This document shows, one piece after another, positions 44,205-53,730 of a DNA stretch of 64,000 nt. The DNA comes from Clostridium fallax (GTDB lineage Bacteria; Bacillota; Clostridia; Clostridiales; Clostridiaceae), in the NCBI RefSeq assembly GCF_900129365.1, contig NZ_FQVM01000002.1, forward strand, positions 114,950-178,949, given 5' to 3'. A model generated the notes under the pieces. That model had not been told where the DNA came from. It was given only the letters and a program-made list of their open reading frames with translations, and did not search any database. Numbering within the stretch: position 1 is the stretch's first letter; every line of letters starts with the position of its first letter. A program made the translations under genes and the position numbers.

Positions 44205-46607
44205 TTGCAATATGGTGTAGACGTTTCAACATATAAAAGAACAGATGATAAGAATAAAACTCAAAGAAACAAGACTAAAGTTTTAGCGTCTCCTATAAGA
44301 ATAGTTTTTAGTTTTATTGGAGCAATTTTTATTAGTAGAGTAGCAATAACAGTAAATATAGACACTTTTGAAAACATCGCACCTTTTGGAATAGCATATA
44401 TATTAGCTTATAGTAATAGAAGGGATAAAAAGGAAAGTTTAATAGCGGCTGTAGGGGTTTTATTAGGATATATTACTATGTTTAATAGATTAGAAGATTT
44501 ACCAATGTATATATTAATTGTAGCTGCAGTAGTAATATTTCAAAATATACCAATAAGACTTCATAGTAAACTTTTTGAGTATAGTAGCTTTTTTGTTATA
44601 TTTATTTCCATGTTTTTATTTAGAGCTATTATAAATAACTATAGTTTCTGGGTAAATATAGTTACATCTATTATACAAACAGTAGTTATATATCCTATAT
44701 ATTATATGATTAAATATGCTGTAAGTTGTATTGATGACATGAATACTAATCATTATTATACATCAGAGGAGATTGTAAGTATTTCTCTTTTGGTATGTTT
44801 AATAATCTCTGGAGTTGGAGATTTAGGAGTTTTAGGGGTAAGTTTTAGAAATATAGTTTCTTTAGTATTCATAATAAGTATAGGTTATATAAGTGGTACT
44901 TCAATTGGGGCGGCGGCAGGAATAAGTTTAGGTATGATAGTTGGAATTTCAACAAATAATATGATGCTTTATATAAGTGTATATGGAATTTGTGGACTAG
45001 TTGTTGGAATATTTAAAGATACTGGGAAAATATTATCTCTTATTTCTTATCTTATAATGTATTTTATATTAATTATGTATTCTAAAAATTTTGAAGCTTT
45101 TAGAATTATTGAAGCTGTTTTAGCTTGTGGAATATTTGTTTTAATTCCATCGTCTTTATACAATAAATTATCTTTAGAGTTTGATAGTGAGAAGAAACAA
45201 GATAAATTAGGGGAATTACATTTTAATAAAATAAAGGAAGAGTTCTCAGTAAAACTTAATAACTTTACAGAGGTTTTATCTTGTATATCCGTTGTTTTAA
45301 ATAAACTAGTAGATAATGATAAACTTTTATTAAAGAATAAAGGGACAGCCATGATAGAAAACTTAGCAGATAGAGTTTGTGGAAGTTGTGATATGAAGCA
45401 GATGTGCTGGAAAAGAGAAATTCATGCTACTTATGAAGCATTTGGAGAGCTTATAAGAAATCAACAAGAAGGAAGAAGGGATTTTCCAGAGATATTAAGA
45501 AAAAAATGTATGAGAGAACATGCTCTTATAAAACAAGCTGAAGAAATAGTGAATAATCATGTAATGAATGAAATGGTAAGAAAGAGAATGAGTGAAGGAA
45601 GAAAACTTTTATCTGGACATATAAATAACATGGCAATAACAATAGGAGAAATTGCAGATGATTTTAATAAGGATATAAATATATGTAGTGATGTAGAAAG
45701 AGCTATAAAAAAGGAATTAATAAAAAACAATTTTCCATATGAAAATATATTGTGTTTCGAAGATAAACATGGAAGAATTAATATAAAGGTTATAATGGAT
45801 AATTGCCATGGAGAACAAAAATGTGTTAAAGATTTACTTCCTATAATAAATAATTCAATAGGAAGAAACATGAGTATAGGAGGGGAAGGATGTAATATAG
45901 ATCCAAAGACTAGAAATTGTACTGTACTTATTGAAGAAGCTCCAAAATATCATATATCATCTAATGTATCTTTAGCTTGTAAAGATGGTGAAAAGTATAC
46001 TGGAGATAGCTATAGCTTTGGTAAGGGTAAAGAAGGGAATTATATGGCTGTACTTAGTGATGGAATGGGATCAGGACCAGAAGCAGGAGCAGAAAGTAAA
46101 GCTGCTGTAGAACTTATAGAAAAGTTTACTCAAGCTGGATTTGAAGATCTAACAGCGATAAATACAGTGAATTCAATTATGACAATGAAGTTTTCAGAGG
46201 ATGAAAAGTTTGCTACATTAGATATGTATAATATAGATTTATATACAGGAAAAACTACTTTTATGAAAGTTGGAGCAGTAGAGAGTTTTATTAAAAGAGG
46301 AGATAAGATTTTTGTAATAGAATCTAATACACTTCCTTTTGGAGTATTAGATAAACCAGATATTGATATTACAGATAAAAAGGTAGTTAATGGAGATATA
46401 ATAGTTACAATCAGTGATGGAGTTTTAGATGTAGGAGAAGATAGAGGAGCTAATTATAAATGGATAATAGAGTTTTTAAGAGAAAGTAAAATAAAAAATC
46501 CAAAAGAGCTAAGTGCAGATATATTAAATAAAGCAATAGAATTAAATGGTGGTAAAAGTAAGGATGATATGACTGTTATGGTATCTAAAGTTTATGCATT
46601 ATATTGA
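44205..46607 (+). CDS. spoIIE: Stage II sporulation protein E (PP2C phosphatase)
   Basis: Membrane phosphatase that dephosphorylates the anti-anti-sigma factor SpoIIAA and so activates sigma-F in the forespore; it also acts at the polar septum. Of 800 residues, the first ~310 carry about ten hydrophobic segments, the middle (320-560) is a regulatory region with a Cys cluster (VCGSCDMKQMCW), and the end (about 590-800) is a PP2C domain with Asp motifs SDGMGSGPEAGAES and TISDGVLDVGED. The start is TTG, preceded by a very strong GGGGGAGGAG site. Bacillus likewise has tRNA genes between yabR and spoIIE. Confidence 0.96.
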   Translation: MQYGVDVSTYKRTDDKNKTQRNKTKVLASPIRIVFSFIGAIFISRVAITVNIDTFENIAPFGIAYILAYSNRRDKKESLIAAVGVLLGYITMFNRLEDLPMYILIVAAVVIFQNIPIRLHSKLFEYSSFFVIFISMFLFRAIINNYSFWVNIVTSIIQTVVIYPIYYMIKYAVSCIDDMNTNHYYTSEEIVSISLLVCLIISGVGDLGVLGVSFRNIVSLVFIISIGYISGTSIGAAAGISLGMIVGISTNNMMLYISVYGICGLVVGIFKDTGKILSLISYLIMYFILIMYSKNFEAFRIIEAVLACGIFVLIPSSLYNKLSLEFDSEKKQDKLGELHFNKIKEEFSVKLNNFTEVLSCISVVLNKLVDNDKLLLKNKGTAMIENLADRVCGSCDMKQMCWKREIHATYEAFGELIRNQQEGRRDFPEILRKKCMREHALIKQAEEIVNNHVMNEMVRKRMSEGRKLLSGHINNMAITIGEIADDFNKDINICSDVERAIKKELIKNNFPYENILCFEDKHGRINIKVIMDNCHGEQKCVKDLLPIINNSIGRNMSIGGEGCNIDPKTRNCTVLIEEAPKYHISSNVSLACKDGEKYTGDSYSFGKGKEGNYMAVLSDGMGSGPEAGAESKAAVELIEKFTQAGFEDLTAINTVNSIMTMKFSEDEKFATLDMYNIDLYTGKTTFMKVGAVESFIKRGDKIFVIESNTLPFGVLDKPDIDITDKKVVNGDIIVTISDGVLDVGEDRGANYKWIIEFLRESKIKNPKELSADILNKAIELNGGKSKDDMTVMVSKVYALY

Positions 46608-46614
46608 TAAAAAT

Positions 46615-46650
46615 AAAAGAGGTGTTTCTTTTTTTAGACGCACCTCTTTT
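46615..46650 (+). terminator. Terminator after spoIIE
   Basis: AAAAGAGGTG pairs with CACCTCTTTT, with partial inner pairing and a T-rich loop. Confidence 0.8.
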
Positions 46651-46803
46651 AAAATATTCAATTACATTATTTACGATTTGTTTAACAGGGTGTAAAGTTT
46701 ATATTACTAAGAGGTTTTTCTATTAAGACTTTTTAGATATTATGTTATAATGAGTTATTAAAAATGTAAAATTTCAAATAAATCAAATAGGAAGTGTTTA
46801 AAT

Positions 46804-48207
46804 TTGAGGCAAAAGATAATAGAATATATAAGGCAATATAATATGATAAAGAATGGGGATAGAGTTTTAGTTGCATTATCTGGAGGACCAGATTCAATTT
46901 GTTTATTACATATATTAAATTCTTTAAAAGATATATTAAATATAGAAATATTCGTAGCTCATGTTAATCATTGTTTAAGGGGTGATGATGCAGACGAGGA
47001 TGAAAGGTATGTAAAAGAGTTTTGTGAGAAATTGCAAATTCCTTGCTATATAAAAAAAGCTAATATAAATAAAATAGCAGAAGAAAGAAAAATATCATCA
47101 GAAATGGCAGGAAGAGAAATAAGATATGAATTTTTTGATGAAATCTTTAAAAATGAAAATCTTAATAAAATAGCAATAGCTCATAATGCTAATGATCAAG
47201 CTGAAACTATTTTGATGAGGATAATGAGAGGAACAGGATTAGAAGGTCTTATAGGAATAAAACCTATAAGAGATTATAAATACATAAGACCAATATTATG
47301 CCTTACAAGAGATGAAATAGAAAAATATTGTGAATCTAACAATTTAAATCCTAGAATAGATAAAACAAACCTTGAAAATATATATTCAAGAAATAAAATA
47401 AGATTAGATATGATTCCTTATATTAAAGAAAACTTTAATAGTGATATAGTATCAACATTAAATAGATTAGCTTCTTTATCAGCTATAGATCAAGAATATA
47501 TTGAGGGTGTTTGTGATGAAAAATATGAAAGATTTTGCAAAGAATATAGGGAATCCATTACTATAGATAAAGGAGCTTTTAAAGAAAATAGAGCTATTTT
47601 ATCTAGAATAATTAGAAAAGTTTATATAAAGTTAAATGGTAATGGATATAATTTTGAAATGAAGCATATAGATGATATTGTTTCTTTACAAAAAGGGGAA
47701 ACAGGAAAAGAAATTCATTTACCTAATGATATAATTTGCAAAAATATATATGGAGAAATAAGTATTTATTTAAATAATAAAAAAAATGATTTTAAATTAG
47801 ATGAGATATTTATATCAAAAAATCAGCTAAAAACTTTAAAAAACATTAATTTATTAGAAAAAATAGGGTATGATATTTGTATTGATATTTTTCCTAATAA
47901 ATCAATACAATTTGATAATAATTCTTTAATAAAGTACTTTGATTATGATAAGATAAAAGAAGGAATAACCATAAGAGCCAAAAAGGATGGAGATAAGATA
48001 ATTCCTTTAGGAATGAATGGATCTAAGAAAATAAAATCTATATTTATAGATGCAAAGATTCCAAAAGAAGAAAGAAATAAAATTCCTTTAGTTTGTTTTG
48101 ATCAAGAAATAGCTTGGATCGTTGGATTAAAGGTAAGTAATCTTTTTAAAGTTAGTAAAAAAACTCAAGATATAATAAAAATAAAATTTATAGAAAGGAA
48201 ACGCTGA
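46804..48207 (+). CDS. tilS: tRNA(Ile)-lysidine synthetase
   Basis: Modifies C34 of tRNA-Ile(CAU) with lysine so that it reads AUA, a frequent codon in this AT-rich genome. The PP-loop is ALSGGPDSICLLHIL. HVNHCLRGDDADEDE and AHNANDQAETILMRIMRGTGLEGLIG are family signatures, and the C-terminal TilS domains (about 230-467) follow. The start is TTG, eight bases after TAGGAAG. The order spoIIE-tilS-hpt-ftsH is conserved in Firmicutes. hpt starts two bases after its stop. Confidence 0.96.
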   Translation: MRQKIIEYIRQYNMIKNGDRVLVALSGGPDSICLLHILNSLKDILNIEIFVAHVNHCLRGDDADEDERYVKEFCEKLQIPCYIKKANINKIAEERKISSEMAGREIRYEFFDEIFKNENLNKIAIAHNANDQAETILMRIMRGTGLEGLIGIKPIRDYKYIRPILCLTRDEIEKYCESNNLNPRIDKTNLENIYSRNKIRLDMIPYIKENFNSDIVSTLNRLASLSAIDQEYIEGVCDEKYERFCKEYRESITIDKGAFKENRAILSRIIRKVYIKLNGNGYNFEMKHIDDIVSLQKGETGKEIHLPNDIICKNIYGEISIYLNNKKNDFKLDEIFISKNQLKTLKNINLLEKIGYDICIDIFPNKSIQFDNNSLIKYFDYDKIKEGITIRAKKDGDKIIPLGMNGSKKIKSIFIDAKIPKEERNKIPLVCFDQEIAWIVGLKVSNLFKVSKKTQDIIKIKFIERKR

Positions 48208-48208
48208 G

Positions 48209-48754
48209 ATGAGAGAGGATATAAAGGAAATATTATTTACAGAAGAACAAATTATTGAAAAAGTTAAGGAACTAGGTGCTCAAATAAGTAAAGATTATAA
48301 AGGAGAGGATCTTTTAGTTGTAGGTATTCTAAAAGGCTCAGTAATATTTGCATCAGAACTTGCAAAAAATATAACAATACCATGTGAATTGGACTTTATG
48401 GCTGTTTCAAGTTATGGAAAAGCTTCTGAAAGTTCTGGCGTAGTTAGAATTTTAAAAGATTTAGATAACCATGTAGAGGGCAAAAATATATTAATAGTTG
48501 AAGATATTGTAGATACTGGATTAACTTTAAGTTATTTATTAAAGTATTTAGAGGATAGAGGAGCTAAAAGTATAGAAATAGTATCCCTATTAAACAAAGA
48601 AGCAAGAAGAAAAGCTAATATAGATGTTAAATATTTAGGATTTAACGTTCCAGATGAATTTATAGTAGGGTATGGTATAGACTATGCAGAGAAGTATAGA
48701 AATCTTCCTTACATAGGAATATTAAAAAGAGAAGTTTATGAAAAGAACAAATAG
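48209..48754 (+). CDS. hpt: Hypoxanthine phosphoribosyltransferase
   Basis: Salvages hypoxanthine (and guanine) with PRPP to IMP/GMP. 181 residues. VVGILKGSVIFASELA is near the N-terminus, the PRPP loop is ILIVEDIVDTGLTLSYLL, and the end contains FNVPDEFIVGYGIDYAEKYRNLPYIG. It follows tilS by one spacer base, with AAAGGAAACGCTGAG as the ribosome site. It uses bases released by PunA and PRPP made by Prs, both encoded in this window. Confidence 0.97.
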   Translation: MREDIKEILFTEEQIIEKVKELGAQISKDYKGEDLLVVGILKGSVIFASELAKNITIPCELDFMAVSSYGKASESSGVVRILKDLDNHVEGKNILIVEDIVDTGLTLSYLLKYLEDRGAKSIEIVSLLNKEARRKANIDVKYLGFNVPDEFIVGYGIDYAEKYRNLPYIGILKREVYEKNK

Positions 48755-48822
48755 AAAATATTGTAAAATGAATAGCTATATGCTAAACTTTTATAGTAAT
48801 TATTAAGAGAGGGGGACTTTAA

Positions 48823-50667
48823 ATGAAAAAATTTTCAAGCTTAACGGCTTGGATTGTAATAATGATATTTGTTGTAATTTCAGCAGTTTTTTTAGTAAGA
48901 AGTGGCGAAGCGGGTAGTAATATACCTTATAGCGAATTCCAACAAAAATGGATTAATAGTGAAGTGAAAAATATTCGCGTAAAAGAAGATAAGATGACTG
49001 TTGAAGGAACTTTAACTAATAATAAAACCTTTAATACATTTGTACCAGTAGATACTTTGAATATGCTATTAAAAGATTATCCTAAAGAAGATGTAAAGGT
49101 AAGTTTTGATCCGCCTACTAATATATCTGTTTGGGTACAAATAATTCCTACTGTACTTATGGTAGTTTTAGTCCTAGGGATATTTTTTGTATTTATGCAA
49201 CAATCACAAGGTGGAGGGGGAAATCGAGGTGTAATGAACTTCGGTAAAAGTAGGGCAAAAATGGCCTCTCCAGATAGAAAAAAAGTTACATTTAATGATG
49301 TAGCAGGAGCAGATGAAGAAAAAGCAGAATTAGAGGAGATAGTTGACTTTTTAAAGCAACCTAAAAAATATATTGATATGGGTGCTAGAATTCCTAAAGG
49401 AGTGCTTCTTGTAGGGCCTCCAGGAACAGGAAAAACACTTCTAGCAAAAGCAATAGCAGGAGAAGCTGGAGTGCCATTTTTTAGTATTTCAGGATCAGAC
49501 TTTGTTGAAATGTTTGTTGGAGTAGGTGCTTCAAGGGTTAGAGATTTATTCGAACAAGCAAAGAAAAATTCTCCATGTATAGTTTTCATTGATGAAATAG
49601 ATGCTGTTGGTAGACAGAGAGGAGCCGGAGTAGGCGGTGGACATGATGAAAGAGAGCAGACTCTTAATCAGTTACTAGTTGAAATGGATGGATTTGGAAT
49701 AAATGAAGGTATCATTATGATAGCTGCTACTAACAGACCAGATATATTAGATCCAGCACTTTTAAGACCAGGCAGATTTGATAGACAAATATTAGTTGGA
49801 GCTCCAGATGTAAAGGGAAGAGAAGAAATATTAAAGGTTCATACAAAAAATAAACCTTTATCTTCAGATGTAAATCTTAGTATACTTGCTAAGAGAACTC
49901 CAGGATTTACAGGAGCAGATTTAGAAAATCTATCTAATGAAGCAGCTTTATTATCTGTTAGAAGAAATAAAAAAGTTATTGGTATGGATGAAATGGAAGA
50001 AGCTATCACAAGGGTAATAGCAGGTCCAGAAAAGAAGAGCAAGGTAATTAGTGAACATGACAGGAAGCTAACTGCGTATCATGAGGCTGGTCATGCAATC
50101 ACAATGAGACTTTTACCAAATTCAGATCCAGTTCATGAAATAAGTATAATTCCGAGAGGAATGGCTGGAGGATACACAATGCATTTACCAAAGGAAGATA
50201 GATCATATACATCTAAATTAAAATTAAAAGATGATATGGTAGGTCTTTTAGGTGGAAGAGTTGCAGAAAAGATTATAATGGGTGATATAAGTACCGGAGC
50301 TAAAAATGATATTGATAGAGCAAGTAATATAGCTAGAAGCATGGTTATGGAATATGGTATGAGTGATTTACTTGGACCAATATCCTTTGGAGGAGATCAC
50401 AACGAAGTGTTCTTAGGAAGAGATATTGGAAGAAGTAGAAACTTTAGTGAAGAAGTTGGATCTGAAATAGATAAAGAAATAAAGAGATTTATTGATGAAG
50501 CATATGTTAAGGCAGAAAATTTATTAACTGATAATATCGATAAACTACATGCTGTTGCACAGGCTTTATTAGAAAAAGAAAAGCTTGAAGCAAGTGAATT
50601 TGAAGCTATATTTTCAGGTAAAAGCTTAAAAGAAGAAGTAAATAATGTAGAACCACAAAATATATAA
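48823..50667 (+). CDS. ftsH: ATP-dependent zinc metalloprotease FtsH
   Basis: Membrane-bound AAA+ protease that removes damaged or short-lived membrane and cytosolic proteins. Two membrane segments (about 8-27 and 105-126) flank the small outer domain. The AAA module has VGPPGTGKTLLAKAIAGEAG, FIDEIDAVGRQRG and the second region of homology. The zinc site is HEAGH, with a downstream Asp in TGAKNDIDRAS. At 614 residues it is complete. The ribosome site GAGAGGGGGAC precedes the ATG. Placement after hpt is the standard order. Confidence 0.98.
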   Translation: MKKFSSLTAWIVIMIFVVISAVFLVRSGEAGSNIPYSEFQQKWINSEVKNIRVKEDKMTVEGTLTNNKTFNTFVPVDTLNMLLKDYPKEDVKVSFDPPTNISVWVQIIPTVLMVVLVLGIFFVFMQQSQGGGGNRGVMNFGKSRAKMASPDRKKVTFNDVAGADEEKAELEEIVDFLKQPKKYIDMGARIPKGVLLVGPPGTGKTLLAKAIAGEAGVPFFSISGSDFVEMFVGVGASRVRDLFEQAKKNSPCIVFIDEIDAVGRQRGAGVGGGHDEREQTLNQLLVEMDGFGINEGIIMIAATNRPDILDPALLRPGRFDRQILVGAPDVKGREEILKVHTKNKPLSSDVNLSILAKRTPGFTGADLENLSNEAALLSVRRNKKVIGMDEMEEAITRVIAGPEKKSKVISEHDRKLTAYHEAGHAITMRLLPNSDPVHEISIIPRGMAGGYTMHLPKEDRSYTSKLKLKDDMVGLLGGRVAEKIIMGDISTGAKNDIDRASNIARSMVMEYGMSDLLGPISFGGDHNEVFLGRDIGRSRNFSEEVGSEIDKEIKRFIDEAYVKAENLLTDNIDKLHAVAQALLEKEKLEASEFEAIFSGKSLKEEVNNVEPQNI

Positions 50668-50670
50668 AAT

Positions 50671-50704
50671 AAAAACCAGTTCTTTTAAAGAGAACTGGTT
50701 TTTA
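50671..50704 (+). terminator. Terminator after ftsH
   Basis: AAAACCAGTTCTTTT pairs with AAAGAGAACTGGTTTTT. Confidence 0.92.
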
Positions 50705-50793
50705 TTTTATATATGGATAATTATCTTATATTAATATTTGCTTTTATTGGTATAATTATAAATATAATATGATTAAATAAGTGGGGTGTTTTT

Positions 50794-52461
50794 ATGAAAA
50801 ATGATATTACTATAGCACAAGAGGCTAATATGAAACCTATTGCCGAAATAGGTAAGAAGTTAGGACTTTCAGAAGATAGCATAGAATTTTATGGGAAATA
50901 TAAATGCAAAATATCTTTAGATGAATACAAGAAAAATAATTCTAAAGATGGAAAATTAGTTTTAGTAACGGCAATTAATCCTACACCAGCTGGAGAAGGA
51001 AAATCCACTGTTACAGTTGGCTTAGGTCAAGCTTTTAATAAGATAGGTAAAAAAGCTGTAATAGCTTTAAGAGAACCTTCACTAGGTCCAGTTTTTGGTA
51101 TAAAGGGAGGTGCAGCTGGAGGCGGATATTCTCAAGTAGTTCCAATGGAGGACATAAATCTTCATTTTACAGGTGATATGCATGCTATAACATCAGCAAA
51201 TAATCTTTTATGTGCAGCAATAGATAATCATATTCATCAAGGAAATGAGCTTAAAATAGATTCAAGAAGAATAACTTTTAAAAGAGTTATGGATATGAAT
51301 GATAGGGCTTTAAGAAATATAGTAGTAGGAATGGGTGGTAAAGTTAATGGCTTCTTAAGAGAAGATGGTTTTATGATAACTGTAGCTTCCGAAATTATGG
51401 CCATTTTATGTTTAGCATCTGATTTAGAAGACTTAAAGAAAAGAATGGGTAATATACTAATAGGATATAATTTAGATGGAAATCCTGTATATGCAAAGGA
51501 TTTAAAAGTTGAGGGAGCTATGGCTCTTTTAATGAAGGATGCAATTAAACCTAATTTAGTACAAACCTTAGAAAATACTCCTGCTATAATACATGGAGGA
51601 CCTTTTGCTAATATTGCCCATGGATGTAATTCAATAATTGCAACAAAAATGGCTTTGAAATTAGGGGAAATAGCTGTTACTGAGGCAGGCTTTGGAGCAG
51701 ATTTGGGAGCAGAAAAGTTTTTTGATATAAAGTGTAGATATGGCAATTTAAAGCCTGACTGTGTAGTTTTAGTTGCAACAGTAAGAGCTTTAAAGCACCA
51801 TGGTGGAGTTAAAAAAGAAGATCTTAATAAGCCAAGTGTTGAAGCTTTAGCAAAAGGAATTAAAAACTTAGAAAAGCAAATAGAAAATATCAGAAAATTT
51901 GAAGTGCCTGTAGTTGTAGCTATAAATAAATTCATAACTGATAGTGATGAAGAAGTTAAATATATAGAAGATTTTTGTAAGGAGAATAAAGTGAAGGTTT
52001 CTCTAACAGAAGTGTGGGAAAAAGGCGGAGATGGAGGAGTTGATTTAGCAAATAAAATCATTGAAACTATGGATAAAGTTAAAAGTAATTTCAAGCCTAT
52101 TTATGATGAAAATTTATCTATAAAAGAAAAAATATCAATTATTGCCGAGGAAATTTATGGGGCTAAATCTGTTGAATATTCTCAATATGCTTTAAATCAA
52201 ATTAGCGAACTTGAAAAATTTAAATTAGATAAATTACCTATTTGTATGGCTAAAACTCAATATTCTCTTTCAGATAAACCAAATTTATTAGGGAGACCTG
52301 AAGGATTTGGCATCAATGTAAAAGAAGTAAGAGTATCTAATGGAGCTGGCTTTATTGTAGTTTTAACTGGAGATATTATGACAATGCCAGGACTTCCAAA
52401 GGTTCCAGCAGCAAATAAAATGGATATAAATGAAGATGGAAAAATAATTGGATTATTTTAA
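50794..52461 (+). CDS. fhs: Formate--tetrahydrofolate ligase
   Basis: ATP-dependent synthesis of 10-formyl-THF from formate, used for purines and fMet and for one-carbon flow in anaerobes. The P-loop is TPAGEGKSTVTVGLGQAF. Further family motifs are REPSLGPVFGIKGGAAGGGYSQV in segments, LHFTGDMHAI, GGPFANIAHGCNS and EAGFGADLGAEKF. 555 residues, full length. It is a monocistronic insert between ftsH and coaX, which adjoin or nearly adjoin in Bacillus. It has its own terminators on both sides and a TGGGGTG ribosome site. Confidence 0.97.
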   Translation: MKNDITIAQEANMKPIAEIGKKLGLSEDSIEFYGKYKCKISLDEYKKNNSKDGKLVLVTAINPTPAGEGKSTVTVGLGQAFNKIGKKAVIALREPSLGPVFGIKGGAAGGGYSQVVPMEDINLHFTGDMHAITSANNLLCAAIDNHIHQGNELKIDSRRITFKRVMDMNDRALRNIVVGMGGKVNGFLREDGFMITVASEIMAILCLASDLEDLKKRMGNILIGYNLDGNPVYAKDLKVEGAMALLMKDAIKPNLVQTLENTPAIIHGGPFANIAHGCNSIIATKMALKLGEIAVTEAGFGADLGAEKFFDIKCRYGNLKPDCVVLVATVRALKHHGGVKKEDLNKPSVEALAKGIKNLEKQIENIRKFEVPVVVAINKFITDSDEEVKYIEDFCKENKVKVSLTEVWEKGGDGGVDLANKIIETMDKVKSNFKPIYDENLSIKEKISIIAEEIYGAKSVEYSQYALNQISELEKFKLDKLPICMAKTQYSLSDKPNLLGRPEGFGINVKEVRVSNGAGFIVVLTGDIMTMPGLPKVPAANKMDINEDGKIIGLF

Positions 52462-52554
52462 AGTCTTACAATAAGCTGTATAAAGAATTTATTAAGATAG
52501 GGTTATTAAGAATCCTATTATTGAAGTTTTTCATAATATTAATATTATTTAAAG

Positions 52555-52602
52555 AAAACACTACCAAAATTTATTTAATAAAATATTTTGGTAGTGTTTT
52601 TT
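52555..52602 (+). terminator. Terminator after fhs
   Basis: AAAACACTACCAAAAT pairs with ATTTTGGTAGTGTTTT around an AT loop, then TT. Confidence 0.92.
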
Positions 52603-52933
52603 AATTTATATAATATTGGAATAATTAAGTATATATTTATTATTTGTATTTATTAGTTATATATATTAAAATTTATTAGCACAATAATATTATAAATTTT
52701 AGAGTAGATTTATCAATTTATAATATAGCTTTAAAAAAATATTAAATATACAAATACATAATATTTTTAAATTGGGAAAAATACTGATTAAAAATTCCTG
52801 ATTTGATAAAAGCTTGACAAAAAAACCTAAGTTGCTAAAATTAAATTGTTAAAATTAAATAAAACTATATAGAAGAGACAAAAGTTGTGGCAGCTTCAAG
52901 GCTGCTTTTAATTATATTAAGGTGGTGCAACAT
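52603..52933 (+). promoter_or_regulatory. coaX leader with promoter and small hairpin
   Basis: A gene-free gap of 331 bases. A promoter is visible at -35 TTGACA (52814-52819) and -10 TAAAAT (52836-52841), spacer 16. Downstream, GCAGC-TTCAAG-GCTGC followed by TTTTA (52890-52910) makes a short hairpin between promoter and ribosome site that could act as a weak attenuator. The left ~200 bases show nothing but A/T-rich sequence. Confidence 0.55.
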
Positions 52934-53713
52934 ATGGTATTGTTAGTAGATGTAGGGAATACAAATATAGTTCTTGGTGTAAGAAAAAATAATCAATATA
53001 TAGCTTGTTGGAGATTATCAACAGATGATAAAAAAACTTCTGATGAATATAGTATTCAAGTTATGGATTTATTTCATCAAAGTGATTTAAATCCTAAAGA
53101 TGTAAAGGGAATAATAATATCCTCTGTAGTCCCTAATATAATGTACTCTCTAGAGCATATGCTTAAAAAATGTTTTAATGTAAGCCCTATTATAGTAGGA
53201 CCTGGAATAAAGACAGGAGTTAATATAAAATATGATAATCCAAAAGAGGTAGGTGCTGATAGAATTGTAAATGCTGTAGCAGTTCATGAAATATATAAAA
53301 GATCTGCTATAATAATAGATTTTGGTACAGCTACAACTTTTTGTGCATTAACTAAGGAAGGAAATTATCTTGGTGGTAATATATGCCCCGGAATAAAAAT
53401 ATCTTCAGATGCATTATTTACAAGAGCAGCAAAACTTCCAAGAGTTGAGCTTGAAATTACAAAGACACTGATATGTAAAAACACTATTAACAGTATGCAA
53501 GCAGGTATAATTTATGGTTATGTAGGGCAAGTAGAGTATATAGTAAATAGAATGAAAAAAGAAATGATATCTTTAGGTGAGAAAGAACCTTTTGTAATAG
53601 CAACAGGAGGTTTAGCAAAATTAATAGCTAACGAAACAGATGCAATAGATAAAGTAGATGGACAATTAACATTAGAGGGACTAAGTATACTTTATGAAAA
53701 AAATAAAGAATAA
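52934..53713 (+). CDS. coaX: Type III pantothenate kinase
   Basis: First step of coenzyme A synthesis (pantothenate to 4'-phosphopantothenate). Type III ASKHA-fold kinase: N-terminal phosphate loop LLVDVGNTNIVLGV, then GVGADRIVNAVA-like PKEVGADRIVNAVAVHE, and IIDFGTATTFCAL. At 259 residues it is normal. The frame opens four codons earlier, but ATG at 52934 follows AAGGTGGTG. dusB starts 17 bases after its stop, so they are co-transcribed. Confidence 0.96.
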   Translation: MVLLVDVGNTNIVLGVRKNNQYIACWRLSTDDKKTSDEYSIQVMDLFHQSDLNPKDVKGIIISSVVPNIMYSLEHMLKKCFNVSPIIVGPGIKTGVNIKYDNPKEVGADRIVNAVAVHEIYKRSAIIIDFGTATTFCALTKEGNYLGGNICPGIKISSDALFTRAAKLPRVELEITKTLICKNTINSMQAGIIYGYVGQVEYIVNRMKKEMISLGEKEPFVIATGGLAKLIANETDAIDKVDGQLTLEGLSILYEKNKE

Positions 53714-53730
53714 GGAGAGTAGATTTTCCT

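Noticed and set aside
49077..49589. A 170-codon antisense frame in ftsH and a similar 180-codon frame in dusB (53970-54512)
   Set aside because: Both are shadows of strongly conserved genes, without start signals of their own.
51237..52094. A 285-codon open frame antisense to fhs
   Set aside because: It lies wholly inside fhs on the other strand, has no ribosome site, and its translation resembles no family. Long antisense frames are expected in AT-rich genes with biased third positions.
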